A DNA stretch of 64,000 nt from assembly GCA_964526695.1 (NCBI GenBank), contig CAZGJA010000051.1, positions 1-64,000 of the forward strand, given 5' to 3'. The position numbers were made by a program, and so were the translations under genes. The notes under the pieces are model-generated. The model made no database searches and was not told the DNA's origin. It saw nothing but the letters and a program-made list of their open reading frames with translations. Positions 15,306 to 23,046 of this stretch are shown here, piece after piece. Numbering within the stretch: the stretch's first letter is position 1; each line of letters opens with the position of its first letter. The DNA comes from JABWBH01 sp964526695. GTDB lineage: Bacteria; Planctomycetota; Phycisphaerae; UBA1845.

Positions 15306-17842
15306 GCCGGTACAACGCCTCGCAAAGCGAACCCGTCACCGTCATTTGCACGGTGCGCAACGACGCGCCGGGGCTGTGCATCATGCTCGAAAGCCTTGCC
15401 GCGCAGACACGACCGCCCGACGAGATTCTCATCGTGGACGGCGGCTCGGATCCCGACTCGATCCCCGAACTGGAAGCCGCCGTCGCGGCGTGTCCCGGCG
15501 CTCGACTGCTCATCGAGCCGGACGTCAACATCGCGCAGGGGCGCAACATCGCCATCGGCGAGGCCCGGCACGGGCTGATCGCCTGCATCGACGCCGGATG
15601 TCGCGCGCGCCCGGACTGGCTCGCGCGGCTCCTCGCGCCGTTCGCGGACGAGGCGGCGCGGATCGAAGTGGTGGGGGGGGGCTACGCCGCGGCCCCACGG
15701 ACGCGCTTTCAGCGCGTCGTCGCCGCGCTCACGCTGCCCGGACATCGGGGACCCGTCGATCCGGCGACGTTCAACCCCAGCGCACGCTCGCTCGCGCTGC
15801 GCCGCAGCGCCTGGCATCGCGCGGGCGGCTTCCCCGAATGGTTGATGACCGCTGAGGACACGCTGTTCGACCTGCGTCTGCGCGGCATGCACCCGCCGGT
15901 GCGTTACGCCTTCGCACCCGACGCGATCGTCGAATGGGAGCCGCGCTCCACTTGGCGCGCGACGTTTCGACAGTTCTTCGGCTATGCGCGCGGAGAGGCG
16001 CATATCGGGCGAGGCCGTGAGGAGCATCGTTACACCAGCACGCGTTACGCCGCGCTGACATCATGGGCCACCGCCGCGGCGATTTTCGCGCTGCAAGGAT
16101 GGAACGTCGGCGCCTGCCTGGTGGGCGTGGTTGCGTTGCTCATCCTCCTGCGGCCGCACCTGCGCCCCGCGCTGCACGCCGCGTCGTCCACGTTTGACAA
16201 TCGTCCGCCGCGCGCCGGGCTTCTCCGAACCCTCCCGCGGCTGGCATACGCGTGCATCGTCTCGGAGTTCATCGCCTTCGCCCGCTCGTTGGGACATCGG
16301 GCGGGGATGCGCGACCGCCGGCGCCTGCCGGACCTGTTTGAGCGGGAACTGCGCGAGTACCTGCAAGCCGGGGATGCGCCAATCGACCTTCGCTCCGTGC
16401 CGCCGTGGAACATCGAGCCGTCGCCGCCGCGCACGCTCATCGTCTCCTGGCACTGGCCTCCCGCCAACCGCGCATCGGCCAACGTCCTGTCCAAACTGTT
16501 CCAGCACGCGCCGCCCGACCGGTTCCGCGTCCTGACGCGGCGCATGAACGAGTCCGGTGGCGACGGTTCAACGACCCCGACCCTGCAGACCGACCGATTG
16601 ACCTGGCCCCTGCCGGACGACAAGCCGGTCCGTTTCCGCACGTGGTTCGCTGAAGTGCGAACGCTGGCAAACGCGCTGCGGGCCGCATGGCGAATCCACC
16701 GTGATTGGAACGTGCAATGTGTCCTGAGCGTTTACCCGACCCGCTACGGACTGCTCTCCGGCTGGCTGGCCTCGAAGACCCTCGGCGTGCCTCACGTCGC
16801 GTACATGCACGACCTGCTGCGCGAAACGCTCATCACCTCCTCGCGGCTGAAGCGCGCGTTCTGGTCGGTGCTGGACACGTGGATTCTGCGCGGCAGCCGC
16901 CACGTTCTCGTGCCGACGCAGGAACACGCGGACCATTACGCGGCGCGAGGCATCAGAAATTCATGGGTCTTGCCGCATACTGCGGCGGCTTTTTGCGGCG
17001 ACACGGATATCGAATCTGAGGACACGAGCCGCGGGCTTCAGCCCGGGCGAATGCCCGGGCAGAGCGGCGATCGTGAAGGAACAGTCGCCATGGGAAGCGC
17101 CAAGCCCGCTTCCTTACGGGCGCGGCTCTGTCATGCACCCGCTGCCGCATGGCCGAACGACGGCGCCGGCACGCTGCACCTCGTGTACAGCGGCGCCATC
17201 TACGAGCCGCACACGGACGCCGTGGAAGCGCTGATCCGAGCGGCGCGATCTCGCCCCGATGTCAGCCTGCGCTTCCTTTCCCGACCTCAGCCGCTGCTGG
17301 AAGGTCAGGACGTGCAGTGGCTTCCGCCCTCCCAGATGCGCGAAGCCCTATGCTGTGGGGACGTATGTGTCGTCGCGTTGGGCTGGAAGACGCCCTATCC
17401 GGACGAAATCCGCGTCTGCTTCCCCTCAAAGATTCTGGATTACCTGCAAGCGGGCAAACCGATTCTCGCCCTCGTGCCGCGCGGCTGCTTCGTCGATCGA
17501 CTGGTGCGCGAGACCGGCTGCGGCCTCTGCGCCAACTCGCCGGATCCGCTCGACATCCAACACGCGATTCGGATGCTGATGGACGTTGAGCGAAGGCAGG
17601 AATATGCCCGCAACGCGGCACTGGCCCTGGCGCGGTTCGAGCCTCGCTTGTGGATGCAGCGACTGGAGGCGCTGCTCGCCGGGCGGGATCCGTCCGCTTC
17701 GGAAGCCGTGCTGACGGCATCCGTCGCAAGCCACGACGGAGTCATCACGAACCGAGACGGCGCATGCTCTTACGACGATCTCGCCCACGCGCAACCCGCG
17801 CCGCTGGCGGACGTGGACCCCGCCATGTCGCTCGCCGACTGA
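15302..17842 (+). CDS. Two-domain glycosyltransferase: N-terminal GT2 fused to C-terminal GT4-like
   Basis: This 846-aa protein begins with a GT2 (GT-A) domain (residues 8-245: VTVICTVRNDAPGLCIMLES, ILIVDGGSDPDSI, and ACIDAGCRARPDW as the metal-binding DxD equivalent). A hydrophobic pair of helices follows (residues 245-285), and from about residue 375 a GT-B GT4-like domain (TLIVSWHWPPANRASANVLS; LHLVYSGAIYEPHTDAVEAL; FPSKILDYLQAGKPILALVP). It probably adds two sugars in succession at the membrane. The start overlaps the pilC stop, so it is expressed with the pilus cluster, perhaps for pilin or surface-glycan decoration (inference). Residues about 575-610, within the GT4 half, are encoded by a dispersed palindromic repeat in frame, which makes this domain's activity uncertain. 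Confidence 0.85.
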   Translation: MSRYNASQSEPVTVICTVRNDAPGLCIMLESLAAQTRPPDEILIVDGGSDPDSIPELEAAVAACPGARLLIEPDVNIAQGRNIAIGEARHGLIACIDAGCRARPDWLARLLAPFADEAARIEVVGGGYAAAPRTRFQRVVAALTLPGHRGPVDPATFNPSARSLALRRSAWHRAGGFPEWLMTAEDTLFDLRLRGMHPPVRYAFAPDAIVEWEPRSTWRATFRQFFGYARGEAHIGRGREEHRYTSTRYAALTSWATAAAIFALQGWNVGACLVGVVALLILLRPHLRPALHAASSTFDNRPPRAGLLRTLPRLAYACIVSEFIAFARSLGHRAGMRDRRRLPDLFERELREYLQAGDAPIDLRSVPPWNIEPSPPRTLIVSWHWPPANRASANVLSKLFQHAPPDRFRVLTRRMNESGGDGSTTPTLQTDRLTWPLPDDKPVRFRTWFAEVRTLANALRAAWRIHRDWNVQCVLSVYPTRYGLLSGWLASKTLGVPHVAYMHDLLRETLITSSRLKRAFWSVLDTWILRGSRHVLVPTQEHADHYAARGIRNSWVLPHTAAAFCGDTDIESEDTSRGLQPGRMPGQSGDREGTVAMGSAKPASLRARLCHAPAAAWPNDGAGTLHLVYSGAIYEPHTDAVEALIRAARSRPDVSLRFLSRPQPLLEGQDVQWLPPSQMREALCCGDVCVVALGWKTPYPDEIRVCFPSKILDYLQAGKPILALVPRGCFVDRLVRETGCGLCANSPDPLDIQHAIRMLMDVERRQEYARNAALALARFEPRLWMQRLEALLAGRDPSASEAVLTASVASHDGVITNRDGACSYDDLAHAQPAPLADVDPAMSLAD
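17026..17130. repeat. GAGCCGCG-type dispersed repeat inserted in frame in the glycosyltransferase
   Basis: The segment begins GAGCCGCGGGCTTCAGCCCG and ends CGCGGCTCTG, giving an 8-bp inverted terminal match. Inside is a GCCCGGGC hairpin. Its right end, read on the minus strand (CAGAGCCGCG-CCGTAAGGAAGC), is nearly identical to the intergenic repeats at 43968-44122. Its reading frame is open, so it adds about 35 residues between HTAAAFCGDTD and the strand LHLVYSGAIYE. Confidence 0.75.
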
Positions 17843-17885
17843 TCGCGCCGTCGGGTGGCGCCGCCGGGTGGCATGGCTTCACGCC

Positions 17886-18110
17886 GGGTGGCATGGCTTC
17901 ACGCGCAGCGGGTAGCCATGCGCCGTGCAGTGGGGAAGCCCATGCTCACGCTGAGTACAGCGAGAGCATGCCACCCCCGCATAAGAACTGGGTTCGCGGC
18001 GTTGGGTGGCACGGTCGGGTGGCATGGCTTCACGCGCAGCGGGTAGCCATGCGCCGTGCAGTGGGGGATCCCACGCTCACGCTGAGTACAGCGAGAGCAT
18101 GCCACCCCCG
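17886..18110. repeat. Two direct copies of a ~95-bp palindrome-ended repeat
   Basis: Copies at 17886-17980 and 18017-18110 are nearly identical. Each opens with GGGTGGCATGGCTTC and closes with GAGCATGCCACCC, so the ends are inverted repeats. A third, partial start lies at 17864. They fill most of the 374-bp gap between the glycosyltransferase and the aldehyde dehydrogenase. I see no gene there. Confidence 0.8.
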
Positions 18111-18216
18111 CCGCGCGCTCCGCGGGTTTCACGGTTCCGCTGCTGCGGACCCGTGCCTTGCGACGGGCAACGCGGTATGCTCCAGCGCCGAGACCCAAGC
18201 GTTTACGGAGCAACCC

Positions 18217-19659
18217 ATGATGCTGCGCGAGCGATATCCGTACTACCTCAGCGGCAAACCCGTCTTCCCCGCCGCCGACCTGCCCGTCACCCACAAATTC
18301 ACCGGCCAGACGGTGTGTCGCGTCGCGCTCGCCGACGCGGCGGCCATTGACCGCGCCATCGCCGGCGCCGTGGAGGCGTTCGACCAGACGCGACGCCTCC
18401 CGGCCCATCGACGCCAGTCCATCCTCGATCACGTCATCACGCGCGTGCATCAGCGCCACGAGGAGCTCAGCCACGTGTTGGCCGTCGAAGCGGGCAAGCC
18501 GATCCGCGACGCCCGCGGCGAAGTGACCCGCCTGATCGACACGTTCCGCGTCGCCTCCGGAGAATCGACGCGCCTCGGCGGCGAATTCATGCCGCTGGAC
18601 ATCAGCCCGCGGGCGGAGGGCGTGATGTCGCTCTGGCGGCGCGTGCCTGTCGGCGTGTGCAGCTTCATCACGCCGTTCAACTTTCCGCTCAACCTCGTGG
18701 CGCACAAGGTCGCGCCGGCCATCGCCTGCGGCTGCCCGTTCGTCCTCAAGCCCGCCTCGCGCACCCCCGTCAGCGCCCTCCTCCTCGCCGAGATTCTCGC
18801 CGAAACCGACTGGCCCGCGGGCGCGTTCTCCGTCCTGCCGTGCGCGCGCGACGGGGCGGACCTGCTCACCACCGACCCGCGCATCAAGCTGCTGAGCTTC
18901 ACGGGATCGCCGCAGGTCGGCTGGGATCTGAAAGCCCGCGCCGGCAAGAAGAAAGTCGTGCTCGAACTCGGCGGCAACGCCGCGTGCATCGTGGATGAAG
19001 GCGTGGACCTCGACCACGCGGCCGACCGACTCATCCTCGGCGCGTTCTACCAGTCCGGCCAAAGCTGCATCAGCGTTCAGCGCATCCTGGCGCACGAGCG
19101 CGTCTATGATGCCCTGAAGACCCGCCTCGTGGAGCGCGTCGGAAAGCTGAGGATGGGCGATCCGCTGGACGAGGACACGTTTCTGGGCCCGCTGATTTCC
19201 GAGGACGACGCACGGCGCATCGAAACGTGGATCAGCGAGGCCGTCGCCGGCGGGGCGCGCGTCGTCTGCGGCGGTCGGCGGCAGGGCGTGTTCCACGAGG
19301 CCACCCTGCTGGAAAACGTCGAGCCGTCCGCGAAGATCAGTTGCGTCGAGGCCTTTGGGCCCGTGGCCACGCTCGCGCCGTTCAGCGACTTCCGCCAGGC
19401 CGTGCGCAGCGTCAACGACAGCGTGTACGGTCTGCAGGCGGGCGTGTTCACGCGCAACCTCCCCCGCGCCTTCCACGCCTTCGAGGAACTCGACGTCGGC
19501 GGCGTCATCCTCAACGACGTGCCCAGCTTCCGCGTGGACTCGATGCCCTACGGCGGCGTGAAGGACTCCGGCCTGGGCCGCGAGGGCGTCCGCTTCGCCA
19601 TCGAGGACATGACGGAAATCAAGCTGCTGGTGATGAATAACATCGCCTCCGGCGCATGA
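18217..19659 (+). CDS. Aldehyde dehydrogenase family protein
   Basis: This 480-aa NAD(P)-dependent aldehyde dehydrogenase has visible signatures: PFNFPLNLVAHKVAPAIA (residues 152-169), LELGGNAA with catalytic Glu (about residue 249), FYQSGQSCISVQR with catalytic Cys (about 285), EAFGPVATLAPF (about 376) and the C-terminal PYGGVKDSGLGREG. Length is normal for the family. The second residue of the adenine-binding SFTGS motif region is standard. GGAG lies upstream of the ATG at 18217; an open frame extends further upstream through repeat DNA and is not used. The substrate cannot be deduced, as the neighbours are unrelated. Confidence 0.92.
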   Translation: MMLRERYPYYLSGKPVFPAADLPVTHKFTGQTVCRVALADAAAIDRAIAGAVEAFDQTRRLPAHRRQSILDHVITRVHQRHEELSHVLAVEAGKPIRDARGEVTRLIDTFRVASGESTRLGGEFMPLDISPRAEGVMSLWRRVPVGVCSFITPFNFPLNLVAHKVAPAIACGCPFVLKPASRTPVSALLLAEILAETDWPAGAFSVLPCARDGADLLTTDPRIKLLSFTGSPQVGWDLKARAGKKKVVLELGGNAACIVDEGVDLDHAADRLILGAFYQSGQSCISVQRILAHERVYDALKTRLVERVGKLRMGDPLDEDTFLGPLISEDDARRIETWISEAVAGGARVVCGGRRQGVFHEATLLENVEPSAKISCVEAFGPVATLAPFSDFRQAVRSVNDSVYGLQAGVFTRNLPRAFHAFEELDVGGVILNDVPSFRVDSMPYGGVKDSGLGREGVRFAIEDMTEIKLLVMNNIASGA

Positions 19660-19719
19660 CCCCTCCGGCGACGCCCGCCGAAGCGCTCTCGATTGTTGCA
19701 TCACGAACCGCGGACTTCA

Positions 19720-19835
19720 GTCCGCGCGGACTCGCGTGCAATGATATCTCCTCCTCTTCGCAGACGCCGCCGCGCGGATTCGCGTGTGGTAAGGTTTCCT
19801 CCACTTCGGAAACGCCGCCGCGCGGATTCGGAGCA
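19720..19835. repeat. 48-bp tandem repeat downstream of the aldehyde dehydrogenase
   Basis: On the minus strand, units of 48 bp start GCGAATCCGCGCGGCGGCGT; two are full and a third is partial, ending in a CGCGGACTTCAGTCCGCG hairpin near 19713-19730. Since 48 is a multiple of three the minus frame stays open (peptide unit NPRGGV-acidic-HA), but there is no start or context for a gene. The rest of 19660-20041 has only the heptamer tract below. Confidence 0.7.
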
Positions 19836-19928
19836 TGCCGCGGTCGACGCCATCGCCCCAACCGCCGCGCTTCATTCCCTGTTGGCTACTCCCGGTTGCC
19901 GATTGCCTGCCTCCTATTGAATGTCGTC

Positions 19929-19991
19929 TATTGCCTGTTGCCCTCTTTCTGTTGCCTATTGCCCATTGCCTGTTGCCTGTTGCTCATTGCC
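19929..19991. repeat. Heptanucleotide tract, 9 units of NNTTGCC
   Basis: Nine consecutive 7-mers read TATTGCC TGTTGCC, CTCTTTC, TGTTGCC, TATTGCC CATTGCC, TGTTGCC, TGTTGCT and CATTGCC. The exact period of 7 makes it a degenerate short tandem repeat like the tracts near 40670, 41598, 41722 and 63391. Confidence 0.85.
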
Positions 19992-20041
19992 TCGCCGCCT
20001 CGTTGCCTTGATTCCTACTCACAGACCTTCTGCACGCACGG

Positions 20042-20710
20042 TTGCGCGCACCCTTCGATACAAACCGGCTCGTCGGAGTCCGGGCGCCACTTTGCGACAG
20101 CCTTGGCGCGGCGGCCGCGCCGCTGTTTATCCCCGCTGCCTCGCTGGGGCGCGGGCCGCGCGCCTTGTCGCTGGGCTGCGGGCCGCGCGTGGCGCCTTCC
20201 AGCCGCATCACGCTGGGCATGATCGGCGTGGGCAACATGGGCGGCGGGCGTCTGGAGACGATGCTGGGGCATGGCGAGGTGCAAGTTGTGGCCATCAGCT
20301 ACGTGGACGCGATGAAGCTGCGCAGCGCGTCCGAAAGGACCGATTCGCACTATGCCGCGGAGAGGTCGGGCGGGACGTTCAAGGGATGCACGGGATACAA
20401 CGAGTTCGAGCGGCTGCTTGTCCGGGCGGACATTGACGCGGTCATCATCGCGGTGCCAGACCACTGGCACGCGACGATCGACATCGCCGCCGCCCGTGCG
20501 GGCAAGGACAGCTACTGCGAGAAGCCGCTGGCGCTGACGGTGCGCGGGGCGCGCGAGATGGTCGGCGCCGCGCATCGGCACGCCCGCGTGTTTCAGACCA
20601 GAAGCCAGCAGCGCCCATCGCCGGTGTTCCGCAAGGCCTGCGAGCTGGTCCGCAGCGGGCGCCTCGGCAAGCTGCAGTCGATCCACGTCAACATCGGCCC
20701 GCCTTCGCGC
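20042..20710 (+). pseudogene. Gfo/Idh/MocA-family oxidoreductase, truncated
   Basis: The Rossmann N-terminus is clear: ITLGMIGVGNMGGGRLETML, then DAVIIAVPDHWHATIDIAAA and CEKPLALTVRGAREMV, the classic family motifs. After IHVNIGPPSRG the frame runs into an IS630 transposase fragment on the other strand, so the C-terminal substrate-binding domain is lost. The N-terminal export signal also looks broken: AAAAPLFIPAASLGRG is in the main frame, but the likely Tat-type RHFATAL is in another frame, and a TCGCTGGG...GGGCCGCGCG segment is duplicated just before the Rossmann fold. Planctomycete relatives are exported Tat proteins of about 430 aa (family knowledge). Confidence 0.8.
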
Positions 20711-20949
20711 GGCTCGTCGCTGAGCCTCTCCAGGCGGTGCTTGCGAAATCGCTCGCGCCATGTGCCGACGGTCGCCGGCGTCACGCCCAGGCGCCGGGCC
20801 ACCTCGGTGTTCGATTGCCTCTAGCCGCATCCCAACGCGATGCGGGCTTGCTGCGCCGGCCTCTGCGCACTCTTGGGTCGCCGGGCCCAGCGCTGCAGAA
20901 CTTCATGCTCGTCGTCCGGCAGGTTCAACGGTTTCGTCAGACGTCCCAT
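20711..20949 (-). pseudogene. IS630-family transposase N-terminal fragment
   Basis: On the minus strand from the ATG at 20949 the frame reads MGRLTKPLNLPDDEHEVLQR, then QQARIALGCG, a TAG stop, and SNTEVARRLGVTPATVGTWR followed by RLERLSDEPREG. This is the winged-helix start of IS630-type transposases. The TAG replaces a sense codon, and the protein stops at the junction with the oxidoreductase gene, so the DDE domain is absent. This is a non-autonomous relic. Confidence 0.78.
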
Positions 20950-21027
20950 GCTTGGCTTCTGATGATGCCCGAGCGCAACGAACGTCAGGGAGCATTATTG
21001 TGCGAATCTATGACTCAGGACACTAGC

Positions 21028-21101
21028 AGCCCGTGGTGAAAGTCGAAGCTCGTCATTCCCGCCTGCGCGTGAATGACGAGCGTTGGCTTTCGCCACAGGC
21101 T
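21028..21101. repeat. Imperfect 74-bp palindromic element
   Basis: The left arm AGCCCGTGGTGAAAGTCGAAG and onward to CGTCATTC pairs with the right arm GAATGACGAGCGTTGG to ACAGGCT with about five mismatches over 31 bp, around a CCCGCCTGCGCGT centre. The same left arm begins the element at 22883. It belongs to the CATTCCCGC family that recurs at 31434, 41537, 48329, 57298 and 63491. Confidence 0.75.
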
Positions 21102-21180
21102 GCCAGCCACTTGCTGAATCGTGCCACTTGCTCGCGGGACCGTGCGACGCGACTGCGGCTCGCCCGGATGGCTCATCCCA

Positions 21181-22308
21181 TTACGGACACGCCGTCACGA
21201 GCGGCGAGACGCACGCGGGCGGATCAATGACGGAGACCTCGTGAGCGCCGTTGTAGCAGCAGACGGCCAGCTTGGCCCGGCGGTCGACGATGACGGCGTC
21301 GAATTGCTGCGAGCCGTCGATCTCGAAAGTGATCGTCTGCCCGTTGTTCTCGGTGGTGCGCATGACCACCTTGGCCTTGATGACGCCGGAGTCGTTGCAG
21401 CGGACGACAAATTTCTTCATGTTGCTGCAGCGCGTGTCGTCGCCGGGGAGGCCGGCCTGCTCGGCGAGCCAGCCGATCGCACCGCGCAGCATCATGGCGG
21501 CGTAGTCGTAGTCGATGTAGTTTGACGTATCGACCGAGTCGCACGCGCGGTGGTAGCAGGGGTTGCCCCAGTCCTCGATGAGAAGGCAGGCGGGCTTGCC
21601 TCGCCACTCGAACGGAGCATGGTCGCTGCCGTCCAGCTCGGCGTTCACGATCGCCGTTAGACCGCCGCTGTAAGTGGCAATGGCCTGCTGCATGCCGAAC
21701 TTGACGTTGTTCGAGGACGACCGGCCGTAGATGTCGCAGGTCATCGCGCCGGTGTTGTAGGCGATCATGTCGAGCGAGACCATGCCGCGGATGTCGTCGG
21801 TGCGGTGCTCCCAGGAATACGCGTCGCTGCCGATAAGGCCCTGCTCCTCGCGGTCGAAGGCGATGAAGATGATGGTGGACTCGAAGTCGTATTGCGAAGC
21901 GATGCGCGCGATCTCCATGACGCCGGCGGTTCCGGAGCCGTTGTCGTCGGCGCCGGGGTTGTCCACGGAGTCGTAATGCGCGCCGATGATGTACTGCACG
22001 GAGGGCGTGACGGTTCCTTCGTGAACGCCGACGACGTTGTAGTACGTCTGCCCGCTGTAGGTGAACGGGTGCAGATAGGTGTCCAGCCCGAAGCTGGTGA
22101 AGGTGTCGCGGATGTTGGCGCGGGCGAGGTCGTGCTCGGCGCCGAATCCGCGGTTGTCGCCGTTGTGCGTGTACAGCAGGTCGTCGAGGTAATGACGATA
22201 ACTGTCGGCGTCGATCTGCTCGACCAGGTCGATGGGGCCGGTCTGGGCGTGCGCGGGGGCGGCGACGAACAGCAGGGCGAATATCCCGATGAATGAACAA
22301 CGTCTCAT
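21181..22308 (-). CDS. Secreted M28-family metallopeptidase with Cys-rich C-terminal domain
   Basis: This 375-aa protein has a signal peptide (residues 1-22, ending APAHA). The M28 catalytic domain (residues 60-290) shows the di-zinc pattern: GAHYDSVDNPGADDNGSG (His and bridging Asp), FIAFDREEQGLIGS (catalytic and ligand Glu), SLDMIAYN (Asp ligand) and a late DHAPFEW (His ligand). It is likely an exported aminopeptidase. From residue 293 it carries copy B of the C-terminal Cys domain. GAGGAA precedes the ATG at 22308; a longer upstream frame has no signal sequence. It is a single gene between repeats. Confidence 0.88.
   Translation of the reverse strand: MRRCSFIGIFALLFVAAPAHAQTGPIDLVEQIDADSYRHYLDDLLYTHNGDNRGFGAEHDLARANIRDTFTSFGLDTYLHPFTYSGQTYYNVVGVHEGTVTPSVQYIIGAHYDSVDNPGADDNGSGTAGVMEIARIASQYDFESTIIFIAFDREEQGLIGSDAYSWEHRTDDIRGMVSLDMIAYNTGAMTCDIYGRSSSNNVKFGMQQAIATYSGGLTAIVNAELDGSDHAPFEWRGKPACLLIEDWGNPCYHRACDSVDTSNYIDYDYAAMMLRGAIGWLAEQAGLPGDDTRCSNMKKFVVRCNDSGVIKAKVVMRTTENNGQTITFEIDGSQQFDAVIVDRRAKLAVCCYNGAHEVSVIDPPACVSPLVTACP
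21184..21429 (-). other. C-terminal Cys-rich domain, copy B
   Basis: The last 82 residues of the M28 peptidase begin CSNMKKFVVRCNDSGVIKAK, contain AVCCYNGAHEVSV and end SPLVTACP. They align in order with copy A (RC-x3-G-x-I-x-x-K near the start, G-x-H-E near the end, terminal ACP/TCP). Confidence 0.55.
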
Positions 22309-22882
22309 GGCCGGTTCCTCCTGCAAAAAAGCTAGCACCCGGACCGCCCGCCCCACCTTGAGGCGCGCAGCCCCCTCCTCCCCCGGCCCGGGGACGTCAG
22401 ATTGAGGGCCAAGGGAGCAAGATCCATGCCACAAAGGTGGCGCTGGGCGATCGGCCCTGGTCAACGCCCTGCTCAGTTCTCGAAGCGTGCCGAGGATTGC
22501 GTTACCGGTCGACTCATTCCTGGTCCATTAGTCCGGGTGCAATGCAAGCGGAGCGGCTTTCGGCGAGGGGCCAGACCGGTCCCGCGTCCCCGCCAACCCG
22601 CCGGGGCAGGTGGCACAGTTCGATTCGGTCCGGCGTGCAGGACCAACCGATGGAACGCAGCGGCTTTGGGGCTTCGGCCGGAATCCTGTGATTTCGCTTG
22701 CTGCTGCGACGCCGCAGAGATGGTGTTTTCCCATCCGTGGGGGAGTGATCGGGCCGCGACCTCAGGGACGGCTCCCAGAGCCGCGCAAGGGCTTCCACCG
22801 CCGAATCAACGGGCCGGGTTTCCGTGCTGCATCAGAAGGAGTGCTCGCATGTTCCACGTGTGCGCTCCAAGTCGATTCTATC
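22309..22882. other. Intergenic stretch without a supported gene
   Basis: Open frames occur on both strands but are short, mutually overlapping and lack ribosome-binding sites or recognisable motifs. I see no gene, RNA or clear repeat here. Confidence 0.5.
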
Positions 22883-23040
22883 AGCCCGTGGTGAAAGGTG
22901 ACGCTTGTCATTCCCGCGAAGGCCGGGGTCCAGTCCGCCCCGGCAAACCGCTGGATTTCTGCCTCCTCGCAAGCAACAGGCTGGATTCCCGCCTGCGCGG
23001 GAATGACGCGTGCACGGCGGGTGTCGGCGCTTCACCACGG
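22883..23040. repeat. 158-bp palindrome-ended element before the sucD stop
   Basis: It opens with AGCCCGTGGTGAAAG, as does the element at 21028, and closes with GCGCTTCACCACGG, its inverse. Between them lie CATTCCCGCGAAGGCCGGGG and CTGGATTCCCGCCTGCGCGG, the paired arms of the CATTCCCGC family. It ends 7 bp from the sucD stop codon. Confidence 0.75.
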
Positions 23041-23046
23041 CGGCCG

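Noticed and set aside
19619..19861. Minus-strand 80-aa frame with repeated NPRGGV peptide
   Set aside because: It follows from the 48-bp tandem repeat and has no start signal or context for a gene.
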